24,562 nt of DNA, taken from contig JAOIXS010000014.1 of assembly GCA_028225715.1 (NCBI GenBank), forward strand, positions 1 to 24,562. The letters are read 5' to 3'. How positions within the stretch are numbered: the stretch's first letter is position 1; the number at the start of each line of letters is the position of its first letter. Source of the DNA: Candidatus Pelagibacter sp. Its GTDB lineage: Bacteria > Pseudomonadota > Alphaproteobacteria > Pelagibacterales > Pelagibacteraceae. The position numbers and the translations under genes are program-made. Shown piece by piece: positions 6,931-12,434 of this stretch. Under the pieces are notes generated by a model, which was given only the letters and a program-made list of their open reading frames with translations, did not search any database and was not told the origin of the DNA.

Positions 6931-7986
6931 ATGACATCTAAAATTAAAACAAAAAGAGAGCGAGTTAAATTTGCCTCTGATAATGTAGCAGGTGCTTGTC
7001 CTGAGGTATTAGAGGCAATTATCAAAGCCAATGAAGGAGACAGTACTCCATATGGTAATGATGAGTGGTCAACGAACTTACAAAATAAATTTTCTGAAAT
7101 CTTTGAAAAAGATGTGATTGTTTATCCAACAGCATCAGGTACAGCCGCTAATGCTCTAGCTTTATCAGCAATGACACCAGTTTTTGGAAGTATTTATTGC
7201 CACAAGCATTCCCATATCAATACAGATGAATGTGGGGCCCCTGAATTTTACACGGGTGGTGCAAAACTTGTACCTTTAAATGGAATTAATGGAAAATTTA
7301 CATCAGAAGAATTATCAGAAAATATTGGAGGAGTTGGTATCGTACACCACACACAACCTTCTGTAGTGAGTATTACTCAATTATGTGAAACAGGTGAAGT
7401 TTATCAATTAGATGAAATTGCAGCCATATCTGAAACCACTCATAAGCATAATTTAAAAATGCACATGGATGGAGCTAGATTTGCTAATGCCTTGGTATCT
7501 TTAGGTGCTACTCCCGCTGAGATGACATGGAAGTCAGGAATAGATGTTTTATCTTTTGGTGCAACTAAAAATGGATGTATCGCAGCAGAAGCAATTATAT
7601 TTTTTAAACCAGAGCTTGTTGGCAATCTTCCCTTCTTAATGAAAAGATCAGGACATTTACTTTCAAAAATGAGATTTGTTTCAGCTCAACTAGAAGCTTA
7701 TATTTCAAATGATATTTGGCTAAGAAATGCAAAACATGCAAATTTAATGGGAAAAAAATTAAGTGAAGGATTAGACGCTAATCAGAACATTGAATTAGCC
7801 TATCCTACAGAAGCAAATGAAGTATTTGCAAAATTTCCAAAACCTATTATTGAGCATCTTAATTCAGAAGGTTATAAAATGAATCAAGAAGAGCTTGATG
7901 GAAAAGCAGTAAGACTTGTTGCTGCTTGGAATACTAAAGAAAGTGATGTTGATCAACTTTTAGAAACAATTTCTCAAACAAACTAG
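6931..7986 (+). CDS. Low-specificity L-threonine aldolase-like PLP enzyme
   Basis: This fold-type I PLP enzyme family splits beta-hydroxy-alpha-amino acids (threonine, allo-threonine, phenylserine, hydroxyaspartate) into glycine and an aldehyde, or runs in reverse. The 351 residues show the N-terminal FASDNVAGACPEVLEAI (usual S-D-N-x-x-G-x-x-P), YPTASGTAANALALSA (PLP phosphate loop), CHKHSHINTDECGAPEF, the Asp that contacts the pyridine nitrogen in MHMDGARFANALV (Asp180), and the Schiff-base lysine in LSFGATKNGC (Lys213). Length is normal. It is the last gene of the operon, 5 bp after the amidinotransferase. Because every known reaction of this family makes or uses glycine, it fits as supplier or remover of the glycine acceptor for that enzyme. 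The physiological substrate is unknown. Confidence 0.92.
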   Translation: MTSKIKTKRERVKFASDNVAGACPEVLEAIIKANEGDSTPYGNDEWSTNLQNKFSEIFEKDVIVYPTASGTAANALALSAMTPVFGSIYCHKHSHINTDECGAPEFYTGGAKLVPLNGINGKFTSEELSENIGGVGIVHHTQPSVVSITQLCETGEVYQLDEIAAISETTHKHNLKMHMDGARFANALVSLGATPAEMTWKSGIDVLSFGATKNGCIAAEAIIFFKPELVGNLPFLMKRSGHLLSKMRFVSAQLEAYISNDIWLRNAKHANLMGKKLSEGLDANQNIELAYPTEANEVFAKFPKPIIEHLNSEGYKMNQEELDGKAVRLVAAWNTKESDVDQLLETISQTN

Positions 7987-8146
7987 AGACATTTTCGAAT
8001 GCTGAACAAACTTCCTTCCATTACCTAGACACCTGATTTTAGTTTTGGTAGGGTTGGATTGTGAGTGATATTTTTCCAAAAGGATCGGCATGGATGAATG
8101 ACATATTATAAAAAATGAAAAACCCATTAAAAAAAGCTCCAAAGTA
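7987..8146. other. Intergenic stretch after the aldolase; no gene seen
   Basis: These 160 bases close the creatinase operon and open the accessory island. I find no ORF above about ten codons, no tRNA-like fold and no strong terminator. One part (about 8020-8065, starting ACCTAGACACC) loosely resembles 8347-8387 (ACCTAGATACCC) just before the small membrane ORF, which may be an old duplication. Confidence 0.4.
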
Positions 8147-8299
8147 ATGCCTAGAAAACCTAACTACAAAGATTTATTAAAAAAATTTAAAAAAAGAAAT
8201 ATTAAAAATCCTGAAAGAATAGCAACAGCCTATGTCAAAGGATTAACTGCAGGATCCAAAAAAAAGGCTGCTAAAAATTTAGCAGGGATTATAGATTAA
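8147..8299 (+). CDS. Small lysine-rich hypothetical protein, 50 aa
   Basis: The frame runs ATG to TAA and encodes a 50-residue, strongly basic protein (MPRKPNYKDLLKKFKKRN..., ending in KKAAKNLAGIID). It has no membrane segment and no cysteine. I do not recognise it. The composition, with short amphipathic helices and many lysines, would suit nucleic-acid binding, but that is speculation. There is no obvious Shine-Dalgarno site, which is normal in this window. It is the first of three small plus-strand ORFs in the island. A poor hairpin (AAGGA/TCCTT around 8306-8322, competing with TAGAAT/ATTCTA at 8313-8330) follows the stop. Confidence 0.45.
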   Translation: MPRKPNYKDLLKKFKKRNIKNPERIATAYVKGLTAGSKKKAAKNLAGIID

Positions 8300-8384
8300 A
8301 GAAAAAAGGACCTAGAATCCTTGAATTCTAACTAGCGACTATTCCACACCTAGATACCCAATTTATGATTTAGTAGAGTTTATT

Positions 8385-8561
8385 ATGGCTAGATTAGATG
8401 GAATTATTGAACCAATATATTTTTTGATTACCTCAATAACATTTATATTATTAAGTATAATCCAATATAAAAAATTTGGAAAAACTAGGGAAACAAAATA
8501 TCTCGCAGGTTTGTCAATTTTTTTCTTATGTAGCTACATTGCTATAATTTTAAAAAATTAG
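8385..8561 (+). CDS. Small two-helix membrane protein, 58 aa
   Basis: The protein (MARLDGIIEPIYFLITSITF...) has two predicted membrane helices, about residues 9-26 and 41-56, joined by a short basic loop (QYKKFGKTRETKYLAG), the pattern of a helical hairpin with the loop probably cytoplasmic. I do not recognise a family. The next small membrane ORF starts two bases after its stop, which suggests a translationally linked pair. Such pairs can be holin-like, toxin-like or membrane-complex subunits; nothing in the sequence decides between these. Confidence 0.5.
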   Translation: MARLDGIIEPIYFLITSITFILLSIIQYKKFGKTRETKYLAGLSIFFLCSYIAIILKN

Positions 8562-8563
8562 AA

Positions 8564-8731
8564 ATGATAAAATATATTCTGCCAGCTATAATCATCCTTT
8601 TAATTGGAATATTCTGGGAAAAAATTACTGAAGTAGTATTCAAAAAATTTAATATTAGGTTGAATTATATTATTGTGAGTGCTGTGTTAATAACTATCAC
8701 TATAATAATTTTATTAATCAATTATGGATAA
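8564..8731 (+). CDS. Small two-helix membrane protein, 55 aa, paired with the preceding ORF
   Basis: The 55-residue protein (MIKYILPAIIILLIGIFWEK...) has one helix at about residues 2-18 and a second at about 34-52, separated by a basic loop (FKKFNIRLN). It begins two bases after the stop of the 58-aa ORF, so the two are very likely expressed together. No family is recognised. Its stop lies next to the left arm of an inverted repeat (8740-8773) that brackets the 75-aa minus-strand gene. Confidence 0.5.
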   Translation: MIKYILPAIIILLIGIFWEKITEVVFKKFNIRLNYIIVSAVLITITIIILLINYG

Positions 8732-8739
8732 ATTTAATT

Positions 8740-8773
8740 ATTGAAAAAGATTTAGGAATCGTGGTTGTAAGAT
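8740..8773 (+). repeat. Inverted-orientation copy of the signal-peptide repeat (left arm)
   Basis: On the plus strand this reads ATTGAAAAAGATTTAGGAAT then CGTGGTTGTAAGAT. On the minus strand, 9168-9135 reads ATTGAAAAAACTTTTAGGGA then TCGTGGTTCTGGAT. The two share long identical blocks (ATTGAAAAA, TTTAGG, ATCGTGGTT) and face each other across the 75-aa gene. The same sequence forms the first codons of the secreted genes at 10056 and 11647. Confidence 0.6.
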
Positions 8774-8815
8774 TATCTGGGAGAGACTAGAAGCAAACCA
8801 CAAACATTTCCGAGT

Positions 8816-8832
8816 GAGAACAAAATGTTCTC
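8816..8832. terminator. Possible hairpin between converging small genes
   Basis: GAGAAC (8816-8821) and GTTCTC (8827-8832) form a perfect 6-bp stem around AAAAT. It lies between the plus-strand small ORFs and the end of the minus-strand 75-aa gene, where a bidirectional terminator would be expected. There is no clear T-tract, so the call is weak. Confidence 0.25.
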
Positions 8833-8836
8833 TTGC

Positions 8837-9064
8837 TTAACTTGGGTTCTCTTTCAAAAAGTTAATGTAATCAACAACTTCTTGAAACTTTTCATCAGGA
8901 ATATCTTTATATGAGTTGCCAAACTTCTCTTTGACACATAGAGCAACATGGGCGTAGGGGTTTCTTCCTTTAGGGTGATTAGGGTGACTGGGAAGTTGAC
9001 CTAGTAAATAAAGGCCGGCTTCCTGTATCAAAGTCCACAGTTTACTTGCGTTTTCTTTATTCAT
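8837..9064 (-). CDS. 75-aa protein with ORF6C-like (phage antirepressor C-terminal) region; only full-length copy in the array
   Basis: The 75-residue protein starts MNKENASKLWTLIQEAGLYL. Its second half, NPYAHVALCVKEKFGNSYKD then IPDEKFQEVVDYINFL, resembles the ORF6C/antirepressor C-terminal region of phage regulators, where a 'sykdiP...f.ea.dyi' segment ends the protein; this is recalled similarity only. If right, it is a stand-alone DNA- or protein-binding module without the usual N-terminal domain. Its first about 20 codons recur, nearly unchanged, in two truncated copies at 10178-10306 and 11829-11897. A pair of TCTAGT boxes ends 34 bp upstream of the start, and inverted repeat arms (8740-8773, 9135-9168) bracket the gene. 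Function unknown; regulator of the neighbouring array is a hypothesis. Confidence 0.7.
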   Translation of the reverse strand: MNKENASKLWTLIQEAGLYLLGQLPSHPNHPKGRNPYAHVALCVKEKFGNSYKDIPDEKFQEVVDYINFLKENPS

Positions 9065-9136
9065 ACAACCTAAAATCCTGTTTTATCTCTCCATATATCT
9101 AGTCGTGTATCTAGTTTGTCCTATAAAATCCTATAT
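9062..9136 (-). repeat. Leader repeat, copy A (upstream of the full 75-aa gene)
   Basis: This 75-bp leader and start codon matches 10304-10378 closely. Both contain the ATG, then (reading upstream on the minus strand) the blocks TTTAGGTTGT, GAGATAAAACA, paired ACTAGA boxes and TATAGGATTTTATAGGA. Confidence 0.75.
9098..9115 (-). promoter_or_regulatory. Paired TCTAGT box 1 (upstream of the 75-aa gene)
   Basis: Two exact TCTAGT copies at 9098-9103 and 9110-9115, 12-bp period; on the gene strand ACTAGA-N6-ACTAGA, 34 bp upstream of the ATG. The same arrangement occurs at 10112, 10339 and 11703. Confidence 0.45.
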
Positions 9137-9167
9137 CCAGAACCACGATCCCTAAAAGTTTTTTCAA
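9111..9167 (-). pseudogene. Relic of the MKKLLGIV signal-peptide start
   Basis: The minus strand reads TTG AAA AAA CTT TTA GGG and so on, encoding KKLLGIVVLDIGFYRTN and then a stop. It is the same DNA that begins the secreted genes at 10056 and 11647, but the ATG is now TTG and the frame ends after 18 codons. It lies between the end of the lyase-like gene and the 75-aa gene, and also forms the right arm (9135-9168) of the inverted repeat. It appears to be what is left of a third secreted-gene cassette. Confidence 0.55.
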
Positions 9168-9168
9168 T
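9135..9168 (-). repeat. Right arm of inverted repeat bracketing the 75-aa gene
   Basis: See the partner arm at 8740-8773. On the minus strand this arm is nearly identical to the first 34 bases of the two secreted genes (10056 and 11647 downward), differing at the ATG and a few other positions. Confidence 0.6.
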
Positions 9169-9171
9169 TTA

Positions 9172-10056
9172 TTAATCAACTGGTTCATTGTTGTTTATAT
9201 CTACTTCATCATAGGATTTACCAAATCTAACTTCATCAAATAGCATAACAGTTGTTGGAATTTTATTTTCCCATTTATATTTAAAAGGTTTTATTATATT
9301 TTTTTGACCACTTGGTTGAGTCATAGTCTTCATTCCCTTTGGCTTGTTTTTATTTATTTGAGATAAGTAATCACCAACCCTAAATTTATAAATACCGTAT
9401 CTCATATTAATTTGTTGATTGTTACTGCTCCATCCATGGCTTTTGGACTCTTTAATATGTTTGCTTTTTACAAATGGAATATAATGGGTGCATTCATTAA
9501 TCTGAACACCATTCCACCATAGCTCAAAATACTTTTCACTTTTGATACTTTCTCTACTATAATTAGTTTTTACTATAAAATCATTCCAACTACCTTTTTT
9601 AAATAAAAATCCATGGCATCTCTTATAGTGACCCAATCTTACTTGAAAGCCTGAACCTTGCGTAGAAATCATCCATAATGGCATGTCTACACCTTTCATT
9701 TTAGCTTGAAACAAAGACATCTTTGAGGCTACGAAATCGTATCCAAAATCTTCGGGTATGTAGATACTCAAAGCATAAAAAACTGGTTCTTTAAATTTTT
9801 TACTTGAGTAATGAAGTTTTTTTAAATGTCTTTCTGTTCTTTGAGCACCCCATTTACAGTCTTGTTTTTTACATTCACCATGTCTAATTTCAAACTTTTG
9901 AGCTGATTTACCAGCGCGAACATTGTTATTGATTATTTCAAAATGTTTTTTGATATCCATGTGATGCCACTTCGTTTTTTTGACTGTAACAGGCTCCGTA
10001 TAACCTAAATTACATATAAAAAAAGTTAGAATCACGATCCCTAAAAGTTTTTTCAT
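9172..10056 (-). CDS. Secreted polysaccharide-lyase-like protein (heparin lyase I/alginate lyase jelly-roll type)
   Basis: The 294-residue protein has a Sec signal peptide (MKKLLGIVILTFFICNLGYT) and then features of the Polysacc_lyase jelly-roll family: RAGKSAQKFEIRHGEC and RTERH near the N-terminus, YALSIYIPEDFG, MSLFQAKMKG with LWMIST, SWNDFIVKTNYS, YFELWWNG, MRYGIYKFRVGDY, and VMLFDEVRFGKSYDEV at the end. Such proteins cut or bind acidic polysaccharides in the periplasm or outside the cell; the exact substrate and catalytic residues I cannot assign. Two N-terminal cysteines (GECKKQDCKWG) may form a disulfide. Its signal-peptide DNA and 250 bp of upstream sequence are shared with the unrelated serine hydrolase at 10460-11647, which marks it as one unit of a cassette array. 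Confidence 0.7.
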   Translation of the reverse strand: MKKLLGIVILTFFICNLGYTEPVTVKKTKWHHMDIKKHFEIINNNVRAGKSAQKFEIRHGECKKQDCKWGAQRTERHLKKLHYSSKKFKEPVFYALSIYIPEDFGYDFVASKMSLFQAKMKGVDMPLWMISTQGSGFQVRLGHYKRCHGFLFKKGSWNDFIVKTNYSRESIKSEKYFELWWNGVQINECTHYIPFVKSKHIKESKSHGWSSNNQQINMRYGIYKFRVGDYLSQINKNKPKGMKTMTQPSGQKNIIKPFKYKWENKIPTTVMLFDEVRFGKSYDEVDINNNEPVD

Positions 10057-10111
10057 AATAAAATGTTATCAAAAACCTCTAGAATTGACCATTTGATTTA
10101 TCTCTAATATA

Positions 10112-10129
10112 TCTAGTCGTGTATCTAGT
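10112..10129 (-). promoter_or_regulatory. Paired TCTAGT box 2 (upstream of the lyase-like gene)
   Basis: TCTAGT at 10112-10117 and 10124-10129, 12-bp period, 56 bp upstream of the lyase-like ATG. On the plus strand a promoter-like TTGACC-N17-TATATC (10085-10113) runs straight into the first box. Confidence 0.45.
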
Positions 10130-10177
10130 TTGTTGCTTAAATTGATGAGTCTGTATGAGATTTATTTTTAATGAAAG

Positions 10178-10306
10178 TTAAATAGTCTGCATAACTAGTG
10201 CAGGGTAGTGTGGGTTAATGTGGGTTAGGTTGTCCTGCTTCCTCCGTAAATAAAGGCCGGCTTCCTGGATCATTTTCCACAGTTTACTTGCGTTTTCTTT
10301 ATTCAT
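10178..10306 (-). pseudogene. Truncated copy 2 of the 75-aa gene (42 codons)
   Basis: The frame starts MNKENASKLWKMIQEAGLYL, almost identical to the full gene at 9064, then leaves the homology after about 20 codons (RRKQDNLTHINPHY...) and stops at codon 43. It keeps its own leader with a TCTAGT pair, so it may still be transcribed and translated. Its 3' part belongs to the spacer of the 282-bp module. A short peptide product is possible but unproven. Confidence 0.65.
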
Positions 10307-10378
10307 ACAACCTAAATTCTTGTTTTATCTCGTCAATTTCTAGTTTCATTTCTAGTAATCCTATAAAATCCTATAACA
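10304..10378 (-). repeat. Leader repeat, copy B (upstream of truncated copy 2)
   Basis: This region matches 9062-9136: the same start codon region, AGATAAAACA block, paired ACTAGA boxes and TATAGGATTTTATAGGA block on the minus strand. Confidence 0.75.
10339..10356 (-). promoter_or_regulatory. Paired TCTAGT box 3 (upstream of truncated copy 2)
   Basis: TCTAGT at 10339-10344 and 10351-10356, 12-bp period, 33 bp upstream of the ATG at 10306, almost the same spacing as box 1 has to the full-length 75-aa gene. Confidence 0.45.
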
Positions 10379-10459
10379 ATATTCAAGAAGACAGAGGCGT
10401 GGCTAGCTAGATTTCTTTTAAAGTTTTTTTAATAATTCTATCTGCAACTGTGACGTAAT

Positions 10460-11647
10460 TTATTTCCAAATAAGATTTACTAACTCTTGAGGTTTCCAAC
10501 TAATAGCAAAACCATTCGTCTGAATTATTTTGTCATTTTTCCAATCAATTAAAGATAGTCTTAAACCATGGCCTCTCATTTGAACTAAATCTTCTACACC
10601 ATACCCATTTAGCCAAAAGAACATTGCATATTTAGGAGCAAATTTTTTCTTTGTGGGAACAGCATTCTCAAAAGCTTCTCGCAACTTTTTTGCTTCACAA
10701 GATTTTTTATCCTTCATTAATTCAATAACGTACATTCCAAACCTTAACCAATCTTCTCTTGTAAGCATGATAGACGACGATGAAATCGGAGCTTCCTTTT
10801 TATCTAACAAAATCTTACCCTTTGATGCAAAACCTGCAGCTTCTGAAATATTTTTTTGAAACCATTTTACAAACTTTTTTTTTCCTCCTAATACATTTAT
10901 CATATCTAATGTTATTAAATCAGTATTAGGATTTGAGTATTTGAATTCTTTTGGTCCTTCGGTTTCTAATCTTTTAGGATGTCTATTTAGTATAGTGGTT
11001 AAGTCAGATTTTTTTCTATGTGTCTCCTTCAAAATATTATAGTTAATAACGTACTGATCTCTGGCAAGCATATTCAAAGAGTCTTTTAATGTAACATGAC
11101 CATAAAATGAGTCTTTAATTTCAGATGAATATTCACCATGTGTTTTATTTAAATCTAAAATATTTTGGCAAGCCATTTTAATAGCTGCTATTCCAACTAT
11201 AGACTTACTTCTTGACTCTCCGTTAATAGGTTTGTCATTGAAAATATAATCTCTTTTCCAATCGTGAATTAACACTCCTTTATCAAATACCATTAGACTA
11301 GATATATCTCTGTAATATACATAATCATAAATTTCTTTTGGAAGAGGTTTGGTATTTTTTTTTATAATTCTAACTGAGTTACTTTTCGCAGGTTTAATGA
11401 TAATTTTTTTTAAACCCCCATTATTTTTATAATCTCTATTTTTTAAACTTGCCTTTCGATAGGTGTTATAGGCCCAATAATCATGTCTTTCGGTACAATA
11501 CTTGCAGTCGTTTGGAGGGTACTCTATTTTTTTAAAAATCTTTTTCCATTTTTCAATAGATGGTGACCATTGATGTTTTGGTGGTGTAGCCGAAGACGTG
11601 TTGCTTAAGATAAAACCCAGAACCACAATCCCTAAAAGTTTTTTCAT
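10460..11647 (-). CDS. Secreted serine hydrolase of the beta-lactamase/penicillin-binding-protein fold
   Basis: The 395-residue protein has a Sec signal peptide (MKKLLGIVVLGFILSNTSSA, probable cleavage near residue 20). All three catalytic motifs of class C beta-lactamase-related hydrolases are present: SRSK (Ser145, Lys148), YSN (Tyr237, Asn239), and the third-strand motif RGHG (His360, Gly361). IMLTREDWLRFGMYVIELM is the usual post-YxN helix. These enzymes hydrolyse esters, amides or peptides in the periplasm; several are esterases or 6-aminohexanoate-dimer hydrolases, so antibiotic resistance should not be assumed. An N-terminal CKYC (Cys48, Cys51) may form a disulfide. The signal-peptide DNA and upstream 282-bp module are shared with the lyase-like gene downstream. 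Confidence 0.85.
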   Translation of the reverse strand: MKKLLGIVVLGFILSNTSSATPPKHQWSPSIEKWKKIFKKIEYPPNDCKYCTERHDYWAYNTYRKASLKNRDYKNNGGLKKIIIKPAKSNSVRIIKKNTKPLPKEIYDYVYYRDISSLMVFDKGVLIHDWKRDYIFNDKPINGESRSKSIVGIAAIKMACQNILDLNKTHGEYSSEIKDSFYGHVTLKDSLNMLARDQYVINYNILKETHRKKSDLTTILNRHPKRLETEGPKEFKYSNPNTDLITLDMINVLGGKKKFVKWFQKNISEAAGFASKGKILLDKKEAPISSSSIMLTREDWLRFGMYVIELMKDKKSCEAKKLREAFENAVPTKKKFAPKYAMFFWLNGYGVEDLVQMRGHGLRLSLIDWKNDKIIQTNGFAISWKPQELVNLIWK

Positions 11648-11671
11648 ACTAAAATGTTATCAAAAACCTCT

Positions 11672-11692
11672 ATAATTGACTATTTGATTTAT
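11672..11692. repeat. 21-bp exact repeat, array copy
   Basis: These 21 bases (containing TTGACTATTTGATTTAT) are identical to 12435-12455 between yajQ and slyX. A one- or two-mismatch version lies at 10081-10101 in the other module copy. Confidence 0.7.
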
Positions 11693-11702
11693 CTCAAATA
11701 TT

Positions 11703-11720
11703 TCTAGTTTCATTTCTAGT
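11703..11720 (-). promoter_or_regulatory. Paired TCTAGT box 4 (upstream of the serine hydrolase)
   Basis: TCTAGT at 11703-11708 and 11715-11720, 12-bp period, 56 bp upstream of the serine hydrolase ATG, the same distance as box 2 from the lyase-like gene. Confidence 0.45.
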
Positions 11721-11828
11721 TTTTTGTTTAAATTGATGAGTCTATAAGTGATTTATTTTAAGTTAATTTTTAATTACCTACATAAGTACTGTAGGTTAAT
11801 GCAGCTTAATGTGGGTTAGGTTGTTCTG

Positions 11829-11897
11829 CTAACTACGTAAATAATCGCCAGCTTCCTGTATCATTTTCCAAAGTTTACTTGCATTTTCTTTGTTCAT
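11829..11897 (-). pseudogene. Truncated copy 3 of the 75-aa gene (22 codons)
   Basis: The frame reads MNKENASKLWKMIQEAGDYL, then RS and a TAG stop. It begins 10 bp after the yajQ stop codon on the same strand, so it is probably carried on the yajQ transcript. It is the shortest member of the series 75, 42, 22 codons. Confidence 0.65.
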
Positions 11898-11907
11898 TAA
11901 AATGAGA

Positions 11908-12393
11908 TTAATCTCTAAAGTTTACAAATTCTATCGGGAGACCAATATCAATAGCACTTATTGCTGACATAGCTTCCTGAAGGTCATCTCTTTTTTTTCC
12001 TTCTGCTCGTAATTCTTCTCCTTGAATTTTAATCTGAATTTTAAGTTTTAGTTTTTTTATTTCAGCTATAATTTTTTTTGCATTTTCTTGACTAATACCT
12101 TCTTCTAGTTCACTAACTTGTCTAATCGATGAACCTGCAGCATTTTCTGAATTTTTAATTGATAATACTCTTGGATCTACTTTTCGTCGTATAAGATGAA
12201 CTTGCAATAATTCATTTACTTGTTTTAACTTTAATTCATCAGGAGCTAATGTGGTGATAATCTTATCTTTTCTTTCAATTGAAATATTAAGTCCTTTAAA
12301 ATCAAATCTATTTCCAATTTCCCTTAGGCAGTTGGCAAGAGCATTATCAAATTCTGGGTAACTAATTTTACTGATTACATCAAATGAAGGCAT
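11908..12393 (-). CDS. yajQ: YajQ family protein
   Basis: YajQ proteins are small two-domain cytoplasmic proteins that bind nucleotides/nucleic acids; some members (Xanthomonas and others) act as cyclic-di-GMP effectors. I chose the ATG at 12393 because the family begins MPSFDV; the upstream TTG at 12426 would add an unlikely 11 residues. The resulting 161 residues show ALANCLREIGNRFDFKG, ERKDKIITTLAPDELKLKQV, KKIIAEIKKLKLKIQIKIQG, LRAEGKKRDDLQEAMS and the end LPIEFVNFRD, all typical, at the usual length. It is a core gene forming the right border of the accessory island. It is divergent from slyX, and its upstream region contains the 21-bp repeat also found in the array. Confidence 0.93.
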   Translation of the reverse strand: MPSFDVISKISYPEFDNALANCLREIGNRFDFKGLNISIERKDKIITTLAPDELKLKQVNELLQVHLIRRKVDPRVLSIKNSENAAGSSIRQVSELEEGISQENAKKIIAEIKKLKLKIQIKIQGEELRAEGKKRDDLQEAMSAISAIDIGLPIEFVNFRD

Positions 12394-12434
12394 AATTTTT
12401 ATTATCTTATAATTCGACTTTAACAAAAAGTTTC

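Larger units (their letters stand above)
10025..10306 (-). repeat. 282-bp cassette module, copy 1
   Basis: This module runs, on the minus strand, from the ATG of the truncated 75-aa-gene copy through the spacer to the signal-peptide codons of the lyase-like gene. It aligns without any net insertion or deletion with 11616-11897, at roughly five of six bases by hand count. The best conserved parts are the truncated ORF, GTGGGTTAGGTTGT on the plus strand, the paired TCTAGT boxes, the 40 bp before the ATG, and the signal-peptide codons. Confidence 0.85.
11616..11897 (-). repeat. 282-bp cassette module, copy 2
   Basis: This is the partner of 10025-10306, offset by exactly 1591 bp, with no net indel. 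It runs from the ATG of truncated copy 3 of the 75-aa gene to the signal-peptide codons of the serine hydrolase. Confidence 0.85.

Noticed and set aside
7987..8836. A tRNA or tRNA fragment as the island's integration site
   Set aside because: I saw no T-loop (GGTTCGAATCC-like) sequence or cloverleaf arms on either strand in the gaps.
8745..8840. Plus-strand open frame reading KRFRNRGCKIIWERLEANHK and onward
   Set aside because: It has no start codon, is only about 31 codons long, overlaps the inverted repeat arm and the end of the 75-aa gene, and is best seen as chance or relic sequence.
10460..11647. Serine hydrolase as an antibiotic-resistance beta-lactamase
   Set aside because: The motifs show the fold and catalytic Ser/Lys/Tyr only; many family members are esterases or amidases and the length and context do not indicate a true AmpC.
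9098..11720. Paired TCTAGT boxes as a CRISPR-like array
   Set aside because: The repeats are 6-bp hexamers in pairs far apart, with no regular 25-40 bp repeats or unique spacers and no cas genes.
12394..12426. Longer YajQ starting at TTG 12426
   Set aside because: The family starts at MPSFDV, which is encoded by the ATG at 12393.
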